From: Lobulomyces angularis
Lineage: Eukaryota > Chytridiomycota > Chytridiomycetes > Lobulomycetales > Lobulomycetaceae
DNA length: 28,322 nt
Direction: 5' to 3'
NCBI GenBank assembly: GCA_027604685.1
Contig: JADHYX010000293.1
Location: 1-28,322 of the forward strand
A program made the translations under genes and the position numbers. Positions 9,312 to 19,581 of the stretch are shown here, piece after piece. Position 1 is the first letter of the stretch. Each line of letters starts with the position of its first letter. Below the pieces are notes generated by a model. It did no database searches. It was not told the origin of the DNA and saw only the letters and a program-made list of their open reading frames with translations.

Positions 9312-9565
9312 TTGAAGATATTTCCCTTCTACTCACAACATGAAAGTTCCTCACGTTAAACTTACTGAATGTACTTTACTTGACATTGATGATGGATTTT
9401 TTCAATCTAATGACTGCTGCGCGGTACCGAAGAAGCCTTCAAAGTCCCTGAAGGTGATGTGATTTAGGTAACAAAATTCAAGCTGAATTTGAAGAAGGTA
9501 AAGACTTGATAATTATAGTATAATTACCGTTGTTCGATCCATGAGTGAAGAGTTGTGTCTTTGCA
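9312..9565 (+). pseudogene. eIF5A: eIF5A pseudogene, C-terminal (OB-fold) domain only
   Basis: Translation in three shifting frames follows the eIF5A C-terminal domain closely: PSTHNMKVPHVKLTECTLLD then IDDGFF, then (frame change) GTEEAFKVPEGDV, then GNKIQAEFEEGKDLIIIV, then VVRSMSEE. These correspond in order to the family's P-S-T-H-N-M-x-V-P, Y-T-L-x-D-I-x-D-G, K-x-P-E-G-D-x-G, I-x-x-x-F-E-E-G-K-D-L and V-x-S-A-M-G-E-E. At least three frameshifts and several stops are present, so it cannot make protein. The N-terminal hypusine-bearing domain is not seen upstream. It may be a retrocopy or a duplicated fragment; no target-site duplication or A-tail can be assigned in such A/T-rich DNA. The functional gene must lie elsewhere. 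Confidence 0.8.
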
Positions 9566-10134
9566 ACAAAAAAAAATTGTATTTTATAACTTTTTTTATA
9601 TTTATTTTGTAGGATACAAAGAAGCTCATAATTCCACCTTTTGCTTTAAAATCATGAATTGTACCAGCAAGAATTCCTTCGATTCACTCTTCATTGATAC
9701 TAATGATTAACGAAAACTCATCCTGGATCTTATTTTCTGTAATTGCAAACAGATCCTAACCAGTACCGCACATTTTATTAATTGGTACCATCAACTCTCT
9801 ACTTTTTTTTTTATTCTTCATTTTTTTTTAACTACATTTTCAGTTTGTCTAGTGTCTTTATATTTTCTATGAAATATATATAGACTAGGGGGCGTAAATG
9901 AAATGGTAGTGTAGATAGTTATAATGATTATTTTACAAGAGTTTCTTTGTTACACATATCCTGCTTGTTTGTTCAATTAATAAAAGTTTATAACTTGATC
10001 TATTTTTAATCTCTTGTTATTATTATACTATTTAAGTAGAACGCCAGTCCATATCTAATACAAATAGATAATAACTACTAATTTTCTAAACTAGTTAACA
10101 ATTCAAAAAAACTTCATTCGAAAGTTGAAAATGA

Positions 10135-10454
10135 TCATCCTTACTTAAATCGGAATTTGTTTGCATTGACCCAAACAAACGTGGTCTCTTTTATTGCTTG
10201 GGTTCAAATGATAAAAAGCTCCGATTCACTCAACCACAAAGAACAAAGGAAACACTAAAAAGAAATTCACAAGAATCCTTGTAGGTCAAGCTCTTCATGA
10301 GGAGCAGTTTGTGTTTCCTAGGTCAACGATTGATCGAGATGCGATGGAGCTATCTCAAGTCATTCTTCTCTGGTTTTTCATAAGCGAACAACACTATCAA
10401 GAGAACCTCCATCGAAGACTGCAACTAGAGATTTTTCTTTTTAGTTTGAATTAA
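10135..10454 (+). pseudogene. Second Fanzor/TnpB-like fossil, RuvC-I region
   Basis: A 50-codon open stretch (10135-10284) contains SEFVCIDPNKRGLFYCLGSN and KKLRFTQPQRTKET. This resembles the RuvC-I core of Fanzor-type proteins, where D-P-G/N-K-R-x-L-x-Y-C is followed by L-R-Y-T-x-x-Q-R-R-x-E-T. It ends in TAG and is followed directly by another 55-codon open run (10287-10454), helix-like (AMELSQVILLWFFISEQHYQ), that may be the next part of the same protein. The typical RuvC-III and zinc ribbon are not found downstream. This is a different copy from the fossil at 3883-4058: both lie on the plus strand in the wrong order to be halves of one element. Confidence 0.5.
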
Positions 10455-10463
10455 AAAATGCTG

Positions 10464-10675
10464 TTAAATGCGATAAACCAACGCTGAAAAATGTGCATCA
10501 TGTAAAATGGTAATTATATTTAACTCCTTTTTTTATTTATATATTTTGATAATCTACTCTAGCATTGTTGTTCTTTTCATGTGAACTGCATCAGTTGCAA
10601 CGAAGAAATGAATTATACTTCTGAAATTCACTTAACGAATATTCAAACACTGCTATTATACTGAAATTAAAAAAA
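10464..10675 (+). pseudogene. LIM-like zinc-finger fragment, probably decayed
   Basis: CASCKM is followed by a plausible 53-nt intron (10510-10562, GTAATT..TCTAG) and then, in phase, HCCSFHVNCISCNEEMNYTS. The spacing C-x2-C ... H-x2-C-x2-C is that of the first half of a LIM finger (F-H-x-x-C-x-x-C). The frame stops after about 20 further residues, and a further CxxC (FTCNYCD) appears in another frame near 10730. No start codon or complete domain could be built. Confidence 0.35.
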
Positions 10676-11296
10676 ATTTTTACTGCTACTTCACAGAGAG
10701 ATAGTGGTAACAGGGTTGCCTTTACTTGCAATTATTGTGACTATAAATTTTTTTATAGATCGCAGTGACTCATCTAAAAGATTGTCGTAGGTTTTCAATA
10801 GAAAAAAAAAATGGCTTTCAAATAGCTGGTATCAGTTAGAATTTGATAGGGGTCGTTACCTTGTAACTGATGAATTATTGCAAATTGGTAAAAACTATGC
10901 TTCCCCTGAATTTTTTTCTAAGTGATATGTTAAGCAAATTTGTTCGATAATATCGACAAGTTTATTCAAGTACAAAGTCAAGTTCCACCACAGATATAAC
11001 TAATGTAAATAGTGACTGGGAAGTGAATGACATTTTAAATTTATTTAAAAATGTTCACTTATTTTTTCGCATATAATATGAACTGTAATAACTTTTATTA
11101 AAAAATGGAAAAGCCAGTCAATATTCGATAAAAAATTTTCTTTTTTTTAATTAAAAAATTATGTGTATGTATGTATATATTCTTTTTTTTTTTTTTAAAA
11201 AAAAACTTTAAACTATCTACAAAAAAATTAACTTGTAATTCTAAAAAAAAAAAAAAATAATTGTAAAATCTAAATAAAAACAAAATATAAAAAATA

Positions 11297-12937
11297 TTAA
11301 AAAGTAGACTGATTCCTTTCAAATTCATCGTAATTAATGATAATTCCAGGTCTATTGAAGGCACCCATGCTGGTGCTACCAGCATTGTTGACTAAATCTC
11401 CGTAAGTAAGTGCTAGAGAGGTTTCGCCTGTACTATTTTTTGCAAAATTTGACAATGAATAATTTGACTTGGTTGGGGTTAAATCTCTTTCAGTTGTTGA
11501 CCACTTGTTTCTAATAGAGTGGATTGTGGAAGATGATGAAGCAGGATATGAATAAATGTCATTTTTTCTCTTTGGTATGAATATTGGGATTTCCTCTGAT
11601 GCTAACCTCCTCACTTGATAAAGGAATAGTAAAAACAGGGAATACCTCACAGCAGTAGCGAAAACACTAATCTTGACTGAATAAAAATCTCTGAAATCAA
11701 CTGAGACGGAAGTAACAATAGCAAATATTATGTAAAGAGCCAAGAAGCTGATCAGGTTAAATAATCCTGAGCTAAAAAAAAATGTCATCAGTTCATCAAA
11801 GTTGTTTTTTATCAAGCTTAGTTTAGGTAGATAAAATTTGTAGCAAAAGTAGCTGGTTAGTACTATTGCAAATATTGTTGGAACGAGGAAGTAAGATTTA
11901 TTTAAAATAAAAAAAACTTTGTTTTCCTCTTGATGCTTTTTGAATGCTTCCCAGGTTGAAACGTGACCTGAAGTAGAATTAAAATGCACAAAAGGATATG
12001 AAGAATTTGAGTAGTAAGCTTTTGAATCATGTAGATTTGTTTGAAATTGAGATCTTTTAAGTATGGTTTCTGAGAACATTTTAGTTTCAAGGTAAACAAA
12101 TATTTTTATTCCAAAAGACACTAAGGCGAAGACAGCCTCTACAAATAACCAAACTTTCAGAATTCTTAAAAAAAAAAAAAATAATAATTTTAATTAATAA
12201 AAACATTTTTTTTTTAATTTTTACCTAGAGTAAAATGGTTTAAAAGGTGTAGTCACTCTCATCAACAAAAACAAACTCCAGTTAAAGGATTCCGTAGAAA
12301 ATATTTGAAAGAAGTTAATAAAAATATCCAAAAGACTTTTCATTGGAAAATCGAACCAATTATTCCGTCTAATATTGGAAACATTATTGTCAAATGTACT
12401 GAAATCCCTTCCTGTACAAATTATATCACTTACAAAACAAAAAGTTGAATTCAAAAACCAACAAATTAAAAAAATTAAAATTAATCTTGAGATATGGGTT
12501 CTTTTAGTTCCAAATACAAGAAAATAGATTATAATATTCACTATAATTTTTTTTTTTTTATAAAAGGTTAAAAAAATTAAAAAAAAAAAAAGTATACATA
12601 AACTTAATGTTATAGAGGCAGAAGAAAAACTCATAGCAATAGCGTCATTTTGGGTATGATAGATTTTGTGAGGCGACTGTTTTTTGCCATTAAACCTGGT
12701 ATTGTTATTGTTTGAATCGTTGGTATTGTTCCCAGATATGGTATTGTTCCCAGACATGGTATTATTTAATATAGGCAGATTTTGGTTGTTGTTGTTGTTC
12801 TTAAAGGGAGTTGAAGAAACTTTAGGGTCAGAGTTAGTTGTAGAATGCCATGTACGATTTCCATTATGATTTTTCCAGTCACGATTTTGAGAAGTTATAA
12901 ACAAAAATAAGAGACTAAAAATTAAAATAACTTTCAT
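11297..12937 (-). CDS. Orphan seven-TM receptor-like protein with a glycosylated Asn-rich ectodomain
   Basis: Preferred exons: 12937-12598, 12540-12225, 12164-11297; 507 aa. Residues 1-17 are a signal peptide (MKVILIFSLLFLFITSQ). Residues 18-98 are a polar, Asn-rich ectodomain with several N-x-S/T sites, including repeated SGNNT. Seven hydrophobic segments follow at about 99-124, 132-155, 180-207, 220-244, 308-330, 350-373 and 381-402. The loop between TM4 and TM5 (about 64 aa) carries two more N-glycosylation sites (NSS, NST), which fits an outside position. The 105-residue C-terminal tail is Ser/Thr-rich, as in G-protein-coupled receptors. No conserved GPCR motif was recognised, so the class is open and another polytopic protein is possible. 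The 57-nt intron 12541-12597 has no stop; without splicing, it would add 19 residues rich in Phe and Lys (526 aa). Confidence 0.6.
12721..12765. repeat. 18-bp tandem repeat, about 2.5 copies
   Basis: The unit tggtattgttcccagata/ca starts at 12721 and 12739, with a partial third copy from 12757. On the coding strand it encodes the repeated N-glycosylation motif SGNNT in the ectodomain of the 7TM protein, so copy number may vary between strains. Confidence 0.8.
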
Positions 12938-14147
12938 TATTATTGCATATAAAAAAATTAAAAAAAAAAAACAAAAAAATTAGAAATTAAAATAAATTTG
13001 TGTGTAAATTTTTTTTTTATTTTATGGAAAAAAAAAATTTTCAGTATTTTTTTTTTTTTTTTTTTTGCAGAAAGTTTTAAGGGGTAAAAGTGAAGAAAGT
13101 TAACTCAATCTTCACGAACAAAGAACGTAGCAAGAACAATGTTTTAACATCTGCAGAAAAGAGAGTGAAGCGGGTTACTTGCTGTTTGAAGCGAAGAGTA
13201 GGAAAAGAGTTTCATCGAATTTAAATTTATACAGAGTTCAACATCATCAAGCACAAAATTGCGCAGCAGAGCCTGAATGCATATCAAGCTTTAGGACGCA
13301 CTTGAAAGCTGCTTAATGCAGATCTTTCTTCAATCAACTTTTCTGCCCACGCGTTGCAGCAACTCCTGCTGCAGCATTTTTCAAATCTTTGAAACAGCTG
13401 AGTTAAAACGAATCAATCTACATAGTTTTCACTCTTTTTTATGCCTAGGCACGCATGTGCCGCATACGAATTTTTGTTGAAGGGGTGTCTGTGCGCCTGA
13501 CCAAGCCAGCATATTTAAACATTTAAAGTACTTTAATGTGATCATGAATTATTAGAGTATTATTAGTAAATTATAACCTATCAAAATTAGTCAAAAATAT
13601 TTTATTTATTTTTTAATCAACTTGAATTATGATGTGTGGAGATTTATTTGATGATTCACCTTGACCTGTCTTGAATATCAAATTTATACATAAGATCAAA
13701 TTGCATCGATCACACAGTATAAGTACTTGATAATTATAATGCCATAATGACTTTATTTAAAGACTATACATAGCGATTCTAATCCATAAAGGAAATATTC
13801 GTAAAAAAAAAATTGTGAGATGCCATAACATAATTCTGGTAGGTCTATAACAATGAAACAATAACAGATAGGAAGTGCAGAGTATTGTTATTATAAATTT
13901 TAAAAAAACAATGATGTATCTTTAATGTTGAAGTCAATTAAACTTTTTCTTTGGTAAAACGGATTTATGAATGGCTTCAAATTCAAGACAACCCCTTTCA
14001 AAGACACTTTTATTTTTTTCTTTCACTGACTTTTCCAAGTTGTTATGTAGTTGTTTTATTAAATAAAAAAAAAAATATATATATATATTCAAAAAGGAAA
14101 AAAATTATTTTTTAAAACTCCAGCAAAAAAATAAAAAAAATTCGCAT
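12938..14147. other. 1.2-kb intergenic region with a GC-richer coding fossil
   Basis: 12940-13075 is A/T homopolymer. 13080-13540 is clearly less AT-rich than the surroundings; plus-strand codons from about 13145 to 13320 are open and read like protein (ESEAGYLLFEAKSRKRVSSN, CISSFRTHLKAA), with one stop before a further open piece CRSFFNQLFCPRVAATPAAA. I do not recognise it; it resembles decayed coding sequence of a different base composition. 13550-14147 is AT-rich with no gene seen; 14080-14090 holds a short TA run. Confidence 0.45.
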
Positions 14148-16389
14148 TTATTTAATTTTTTTACAATTTTCTGAACTTAAATTATCATCAGGCACTCTCT
14201 TTTTTCCTCCACTGTTACTTTCAACAAGTTCATTTTTATTATTACTTGGATTTGTTTCAATGTAATTGTTTACAACGTCATTGTGTGAAAATTCAAAATC
14301 AAATAATTTTTCATAGTCTACTGTTGAATATTTAGGAAAATAATTTTCGTGAACTATATAATAAAAAAAAAAAAAATTTAAAAGAAAAAATTTATTTTTG
14401 TTGGTCTAACCTGATCCAAGTTCATACAAAGCATCTTCAAATGCAGATGAATATTGACTAGAAGTATTGATACTATCGTTAGCATCAAAACCTTCGTTTA
14501 CTTCTTTCTCGTTTCCAAAATTTGCTAGCTGATGCGTACTACTGTCTACTGCTAACATTAAATCCTGTCCAAAAAGTTTTTTATCTATATTTTGTAATTC
14601 AATTGCTTTATCATTGTTGATGTTGTTTATTTTTTGTCTTTCGTTTTGTATTTCGTTTTGACTTTCCTGTTGTCTTAATTGCTGTTTTTCTGTTTTTATT
14701 ATTTTTTGTGTATCTTGCTGGAAATTTAATGGCTTATCTTGAGCTAATAATGGTATTATAGTTGCAGTCAGTTGCTGCTGATTTTCTACTGACGCAGCTT
14801 GTGATCGTTGTGTATTTGCATTCAATTCTGTTGTCGCAAACTTTTGGGAATAGATTGATAAATTGGAAATTGATTTTTTTTTGGTATTGTCCAGATTTGC
14901 ATCGATTAAAGTATCTGACTTAATTATGCTATTGTTAATTTGTTTTTGATTGTGACTGTTTATTAAAGATTCTGCTCCAACTGAGTAAGATTTTGTTGCA
15001 TCATTCGGCTGCTGCTGCTGAATTTTTGCATTTTTTAATTTTTTTTGTAAAACTTTCTTTGGTTTTACTGCCTTAGCAGCAACTTTTCTCCCCTGTTGAG
15101 AGGTAATAACTGATTTGTTATTTGAAGGCGTCGTAGAAGTAGTGGCAGTTGTATTATGATTATTAATGTTTTGCATTATGTTGTTGTTAAACAAGTAGAG
15201 TGGACTTTGAAACTGAGTGTTTAGACTATTTGAAGTTACATTTGATAAATTATTATTGTTTCTAAAATTTCCAGTAAGCAGATTCGTGTTGTTGAATTGT
15301 AACAATGACGCAGTATTGGAAAGCTGAAAATGTTGGTTGCGAAGTTGATTATTTTGTGAATTTTGCAAGTACTGCGGCTGAATTTGGCCATGACTGAATT
15401 GTTGTGTCTGTGGTTGTAACTGATGACTACCTTGTAAGTAAAGTTCTTGCGAGTTACTGTTGGATTGTAGCAAAGGCTGAATAATGCCGGAAGTGTTGTT
15501 ATATCTTGATGGAGGTTGAATTATATCTGGCTGAATACCGTTATTAATCAATAGATTAATGGTATTAGGATGCACATGACTAGACATCACAGGAGGAGAG
15601 GATGTTGAACTGGTAGAATTTGAGCTATTTGTTGTACTTGAATTGACCGATGGACTATCCTTGTCACTTCCAGCATTGTTCCCAATATATGAATGCGCTA
15701 CCTTCGGTGTCAAAACTGGAGAGGGCATTGAGTTGGTAATAGTTGTGGATACTTGACCAGGCAAGTGGTTAATTTGTAACTGTGGAGGAAGTTGCATAGC
15801 CGATTGGGTTTGCTGCTGTGACGACTGTGGATTAGAATTTTTAATTTCTGCAGTGTTGATTTTTCTGCATATTTGAATATTTTCAACGTATTGTTGAAAA
15901 TAGGTCAAATTTATTTGCCAAAAATTTACAGATTCAGGAGAAAAATAATAACTTGCAGGAGTATTGTTTAAACCTAAAAAATAAAAAAAAAATATTAAGT
16001 TAATAAATTTGCTTTAAAATTATTTTTGTACCTTCATACTGCAGACGAAGCTGATTTTGCTAACACAAAAAAAAGACATATATTAAGTATCAAGGTATAC
16101 ACTATTATTAATGTGACTCACAATTTCTTTCAGTTTTGTAATAAACGGTAGTTTATCTTGAAATGTACCCAGAATTTCTATCCAGTTAGATATTCGTTGA
16201 GAAATTGGAAATATTGCCTAGAAAAAGAAAATAAAAATCAGTGTAAACACGAAAATGAAATAAAAAGGGTAAGAATACCTTTATTTTATAAAACAAAAAT
16301 TGTTTATCAGAGTGAACTAGATTTTTTTGTAAATTAAATTCAAAGGAATTGCTATTCAGTAACAATTGTTCGATTGCATTGAAGTTCAT
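14148..16389 (-). CDS. Gln/Asn-rich protein, probable transcriptional coregulator
   Basis: Five exons: 16389-16279, 16217-16122, 16059-16032, 15973-14411, 14353-14148; 667 aa. I chose the ATG at 16389 (MNFNAIEQLLL) because it opens the helical N-terminus. Residues 1-110 are predicted helical and hydrophobic at intervals (RISNWIEILGTFQDKLPFIT, LTYFQQYVENIQICRKIN), like a folded interaction domain. Residues about 115-560 are low-complexity Gln/Asn/Ser/Thr with poly-Q and poly-N runs and a basic patch (KVAAKAVKPKKVLQKKLKNA) that could be nuclear localisation or nucleic-acid binding. The C-terminus has acidic/aromatic stretches (SAFEDALYELGSG, VDYEKLFDFEF) typical of activation or coactivator-binding segments. 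Mediator-tail subunits share this layout but no diagnostic motif is seen, so no family is claimed. Confidence 0.65.
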
Positions 16390-16922
16390 CTTTTCCTTTA
16401 AAAAAGAAGTCAATTGAGAAAAAATTTCGTTAAAAGAAAAAAAGATAATAATTTCTTTATCAAATCAAAAAAATAATTTCTCAGAAACAGTAGAAATTTA
16501 ATCAAAAAAATAAAATAAAATAAAAACCTATTTAAAATTTACAAAAAAAAAAAAAAGCTTCAGAATTATCTCTTTTTGATTCAAATATTTTCAATATTTT
16601 TTTGGTGTTACTACTTTTAAGATGAACAACAGCTGAGTTACATTTTTACACCAACAATTTTATAAAGTTTTTAATAAATGAATAAACAAGGCCGCGCACC
16701 GATATCATTTCACTGCGTGTTATAATGATAATAAAAAAAAAATACTGATGAATTATGCTTCTAAAAATATTCATAACTTGAGCTTCTATTATAGTGCAAT
16801 CATAAGAACAATAGAAAATTCTAATACTAAAAAATTTATTGGAAAAAAATTTATGAATTGATATCTAAATTTAACAAAAAAAGAGGAATTTTGAACCTTC
16901 CTGTAGTTTAAAAATCTTGAAA
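16390..16922. other. Intergenic region upstream of the Q-rich gene
   Basis: About 530 bp of AT-rich sequence with no coding frame of note and no defined site. It holds the Q-rich gene's upstream region and the 3' flank of the cytochrome b5 gene. Confidence 0.45.
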
Positions 16923-17828
16923 TTAGCCAACTAAATAGCCAACATGGCAATGTTCCAGCATTCTATCAACATTAACCCAAGAGTGAACTTTCATAAATAA
17001 CTCAGTTGCATCCTTGCCTGCGCCTGAAAAAAAAGTTGTTATTTTTAGAAAAAAAAAGATATTTTACCCCTCATCAATTGTCGATCACCTCCAGGATGAA
17101 ATTTCATGTAGTTGGTACAATCATAGACTTTACCTTGTATTGACATCCAACATTCTAAACACAGCGAGTAAATAAAAAAAACTAAACTGCGTTCTAAAAT
17201 AAAAAGTATTACCTTCTCTCGACTTTTTAGTTTTTAAGTCTTCTAATGTATATCTTTCTAGTTTTTTTTGATTTCTATGCTCTTTACTAAATCTTGCCCA
17301 ATCCAAAGCTGAATACCCTTTCCCTAAAGGAACTTTTCTCCTTCCAGGAAGTGCCGCAGAACTTGGCTGCAGTCTGTTATTACTTTGTCTTTGACTACTA
17401 TTTAATGCAGGAAAACTATTTATTATTGGATCATCTAAATCTAACTCTTCTTCAGACTGAGAAGAACTTAAATTCTCAGAGTCATCATCTGAATCAACCT
17501 GTTGCCCTTTACTTAATTTTATTTGAACAGGACTTTTATTTTGACTCTGTGATGGATATTGAGGATATTGAGTTCTTACTGACGGATTTGTGTAAGCAGA
17601 TAATGGCGATAAAAAAGATTTCGCCATCGAAAAAGCACCAGAAATGTACGATGAGTTAGAATCTTTATTTGAGTTAATTAATGGAGGTGGTAGCATTAAA
17701 CTGGATTCTACGTCTGGTTTATCAGTTTCCACCTCCACATTTGCAATTGTTTTATCTTCTACAGTGATATTTTCTACCTCATTTTTATCAAGTGACTCCA
17801 CACCTATCTTTTTATTTAAAGAAAACAT
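16923..17828 (-). CDS. Cytochrome b5-domain protein, IRC21/CYB5R4-N-terminus type
   Basis: Exons 17828-17213, 17154-17068, 17023-16923; 267 aa. The first 150 residues are disordered, Ser/Pro/Asp-rich (an acidic run SDDDSEN). Then RRKVPLGKGYSALDWARFSK matches the V-x-L-x-P-G-x-S-x-x-D-W-x-R-L motif that precedes the b5 fold in IRC21 and CYB5R4 proteins. The heme-binding domain follows: ECWMSIQGKVYDCTNYMKFH then PGGD, with axial His225 (HPGG) and His248 (KVHSWVN) spaced 23 residues apart as in the family, ending CHVGYL. No reductase domain or TM follows, so it is a free-standing electron carrier like yeast IRC21 (about 200 aa), likely using a separate reductase. The long N-terminal extension is unusual. 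Confidence 0.85.
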
Positions 17829-18475
17829 CTTTTTTTTTGTTTTTTTTTTGTATTTGATAATATACTTCTATTTATGAAACTTTCAAAATTTAAACTTTTT
17901 TTTGGAGGTTGCAGTACTGTATTATAAAAAAGTCTTTAATTTTAAATTTGTATTACTTCTTCAACTCCTCTATTAATCTAAATAATAACTGACAAATTTT
18001 TTTTCACCAAATTGTAAGTTCAACACTGAATTTAAATTTTTTTTTGTGTAAAAAATTTTTTTATTACAAATTTTTGAAAAAAAAAAAAGTGAGTATTATT
18101 AATGACAAACAACAAATTTCATCACGAAATTAAAATCAGATTCAAATAAACTTTACTTCAAAAAATTTATATGATAAAACAAAAACAAGCGTGCCTACTA
18201 GGATGAACATGCTGGTATAGAAATTTTTTGAGAGTACATGCTCTTAAGGTTTAGTTGTTTCATAAAAGAATGATAATAGTAGTTGAACCACATTGTTAAC
18301 CAGTAAGTTGCGGATGTATTAATTGTGCAGATGCTCTATTTTTGATAAAGAATGAAGCTGCCATTTTCATCTAAAGCCTCATAAAGAGCCACTACAGTAT
18401 TTTTATTATATTCTCATTTTCCTATTTATTTTTAAATAAATTTAACTAAATTTTTTATCAATTCAGCTTCTTCAC
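17829..18475. promoter_or_regulatory. Divergent region between the cytochrome b5 gene (-) and the secreted-protein gene (+)
   Basis: About 650 bp must carry both promoters. T-rich near 17830-17850 and 18000-18080. On the minus strand, 18405-18195 reads as one nearly open frame (VVALYEALDENGSFILYQK, stop, SICTINTSATYWLTMWFN) without a start codon, probably a gene fossil; it has no recognised match. Confidence 0.35.
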
Positions 18476-19391
18476 ATGCGTCAGAATCTATTAGTGCTCT
18501 TTTCATTTTTTTTTTCCCTCTCATATTCCCACAAGTTTCTTGAGGTTCAAAATGTTTTAGATGACAATTCACCAAACTGTGTAAAAACCAAAAATATAAT
18601 TCTATCAAATAAAGATCTTGAAGCAGGTTTTAATAGTACCGACTTATTCTTTTCAACTCTTTCCAATGTATGCGATAATTTGGAAATAGTGACAAAGCTA
18701 AGTTTTGAAGTTAGCAGTATGTATAAAAAAAAAATATATATATATAAAAAACCATCAAATAATTTTTAAAGTGGTAAATAAATTTAGTATATTTTAATTA
18801 TTTTTTTTTTCTTAAAATTATAGCGAACTGTAATCAAGTTGAAACAACTGAAAATTTTCAAAGTTCCAACATTTTTAAATTGTGGGGTAAAACAGTTCCA
18901 AGATATTAAATCTTTAATTTATTTATTTTATTTTGGAAAATAGGTAATTCAAATGCAGCAACAGTTGCTTGCTCCAGGTATTGAAAAAAATTGTCAACTT
19001 TTTTGTAATTTATTTTCATATTGAAGATATTTAGATCAATCCTGTTTGAGTTATATTATACAGTTAAGTCGCGCTCAAATTGCTCAACCTTCAAAATTAA
19101 AAAAAGACGATTTTTGGTATTTAAACATTACATGTAAATTTTTTGGCTAATATTTCTAGTAACTCCTGTTTGACTGATATGTTCAAATCTCTAAATAACA
19201 ACTATAATTTACTTCCTCAAGTTTATTATAGTGTTGTGGAAAATAGGGAAATTCTGTTTAATGGTTTTAAAAATCATTGCAGCATTGAAAATAGCGCATC
19301 ACCAATTACCGATGTTAGTGTTATCAGTGTGGATAACTCAACAGTTAAAACTAGTTCTGGAGTTAGGAGATTTTCATTATGGTGGGGATAG
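18476..19391 (+). CDS. Secreted Cys-containing protein of unknown function
   Basis: Five exons: 18476-18716, 18824-18886, 18944-18977, 19027-19116, 19160-19391; 219 aa. Residues 1-18 are a signal peptide (MRQNLLVLFSFFFSLSYS). The mature part holds spaced cysteines (NCVKTK, NVCDNLE, NCNQVE, VACSRYLDQSCLSY, DFCNSCLTDMF, NHCSIE), enough for several disulfides, plus N-x-S/T sites. No GPI-type hydrophobic tail: it ends RRFSLWWG. The pattern of a secreted protein with an F-C-N-S-C-x-x-x-L/M-F unit recalls uncharacterised fungal extracellular DUF families, but no firm assignment is possible. The 43-nt intron 19117-19159 was chosen because it joins two Cys-bearing frames; the acceptor at 19026 (ttgaag) is weak, and another acceptor at 19034 would lead to an early stop. 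Confidence 0.6.
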
Positions 19392-19581
19392 GGTGGAATT
19401 GCTTTTTTGAAATGAAAAGCTATTTAATACTTTATTTTGAACTAATTTTTTTAATTTAATTATTATTTTATTTAATAAATAGACAAACATTTAATTATTT
19501 GCATTTTCAAATTGCTAAAAAAATAAAATTTTTTTTTTAAAGAACATTTATAAAATTTTAATTGTAACAAATTCAATATAC

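Larger units (their letters stand above)
9203..11296. other. 2.1-kb gene graveyard with several decayed coding fragments
   Basis: No intact gene could be built. Recognisable decayed pieces are an eIF5A pseudogene (9312-9565), a Fanzor-like fossil (10135-10454) and a LIM-like zinc fragment (10464-10675). Between 9610 and 9800 the minus strand has a mostly open but unrecognised frame with two stops. At about 10811-10924 the plus strand has an open run containing FDRGRYLVTDELLQIGKNYA, also unrecognised. 11100-11296 is homopolymer-rich 3' flank of the 7TM gene. Confidence 0.55.

Noticed and set aside
9610..9800. Mostly open minus-strand frame (IEGILAGTIHDFKAKGGIMS)
   Set aside because: Has two stops, no start or splice model and no recognised family; noted only as part of the graveyard.
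11098..11385. Minus-strand frame overlapping the end of the 7TM gene
   Set aside because: Different frame from the receptor and dominated by Phe/Lys homopolymers in the 3' flank.
17294..17877. Plus-strand frames opposite the cytochrome b5 gene
   Set aside because: Antisense shadows of a well-supported coding exon.
18195..18405. Minus-strand frame with one stop (VVALYEALDENG...) as a small gene
   Set aside because: A tempting C-terminal TM reading vanished when the A-run at 18222-18227 was counted correctly; no start codon and no family match.
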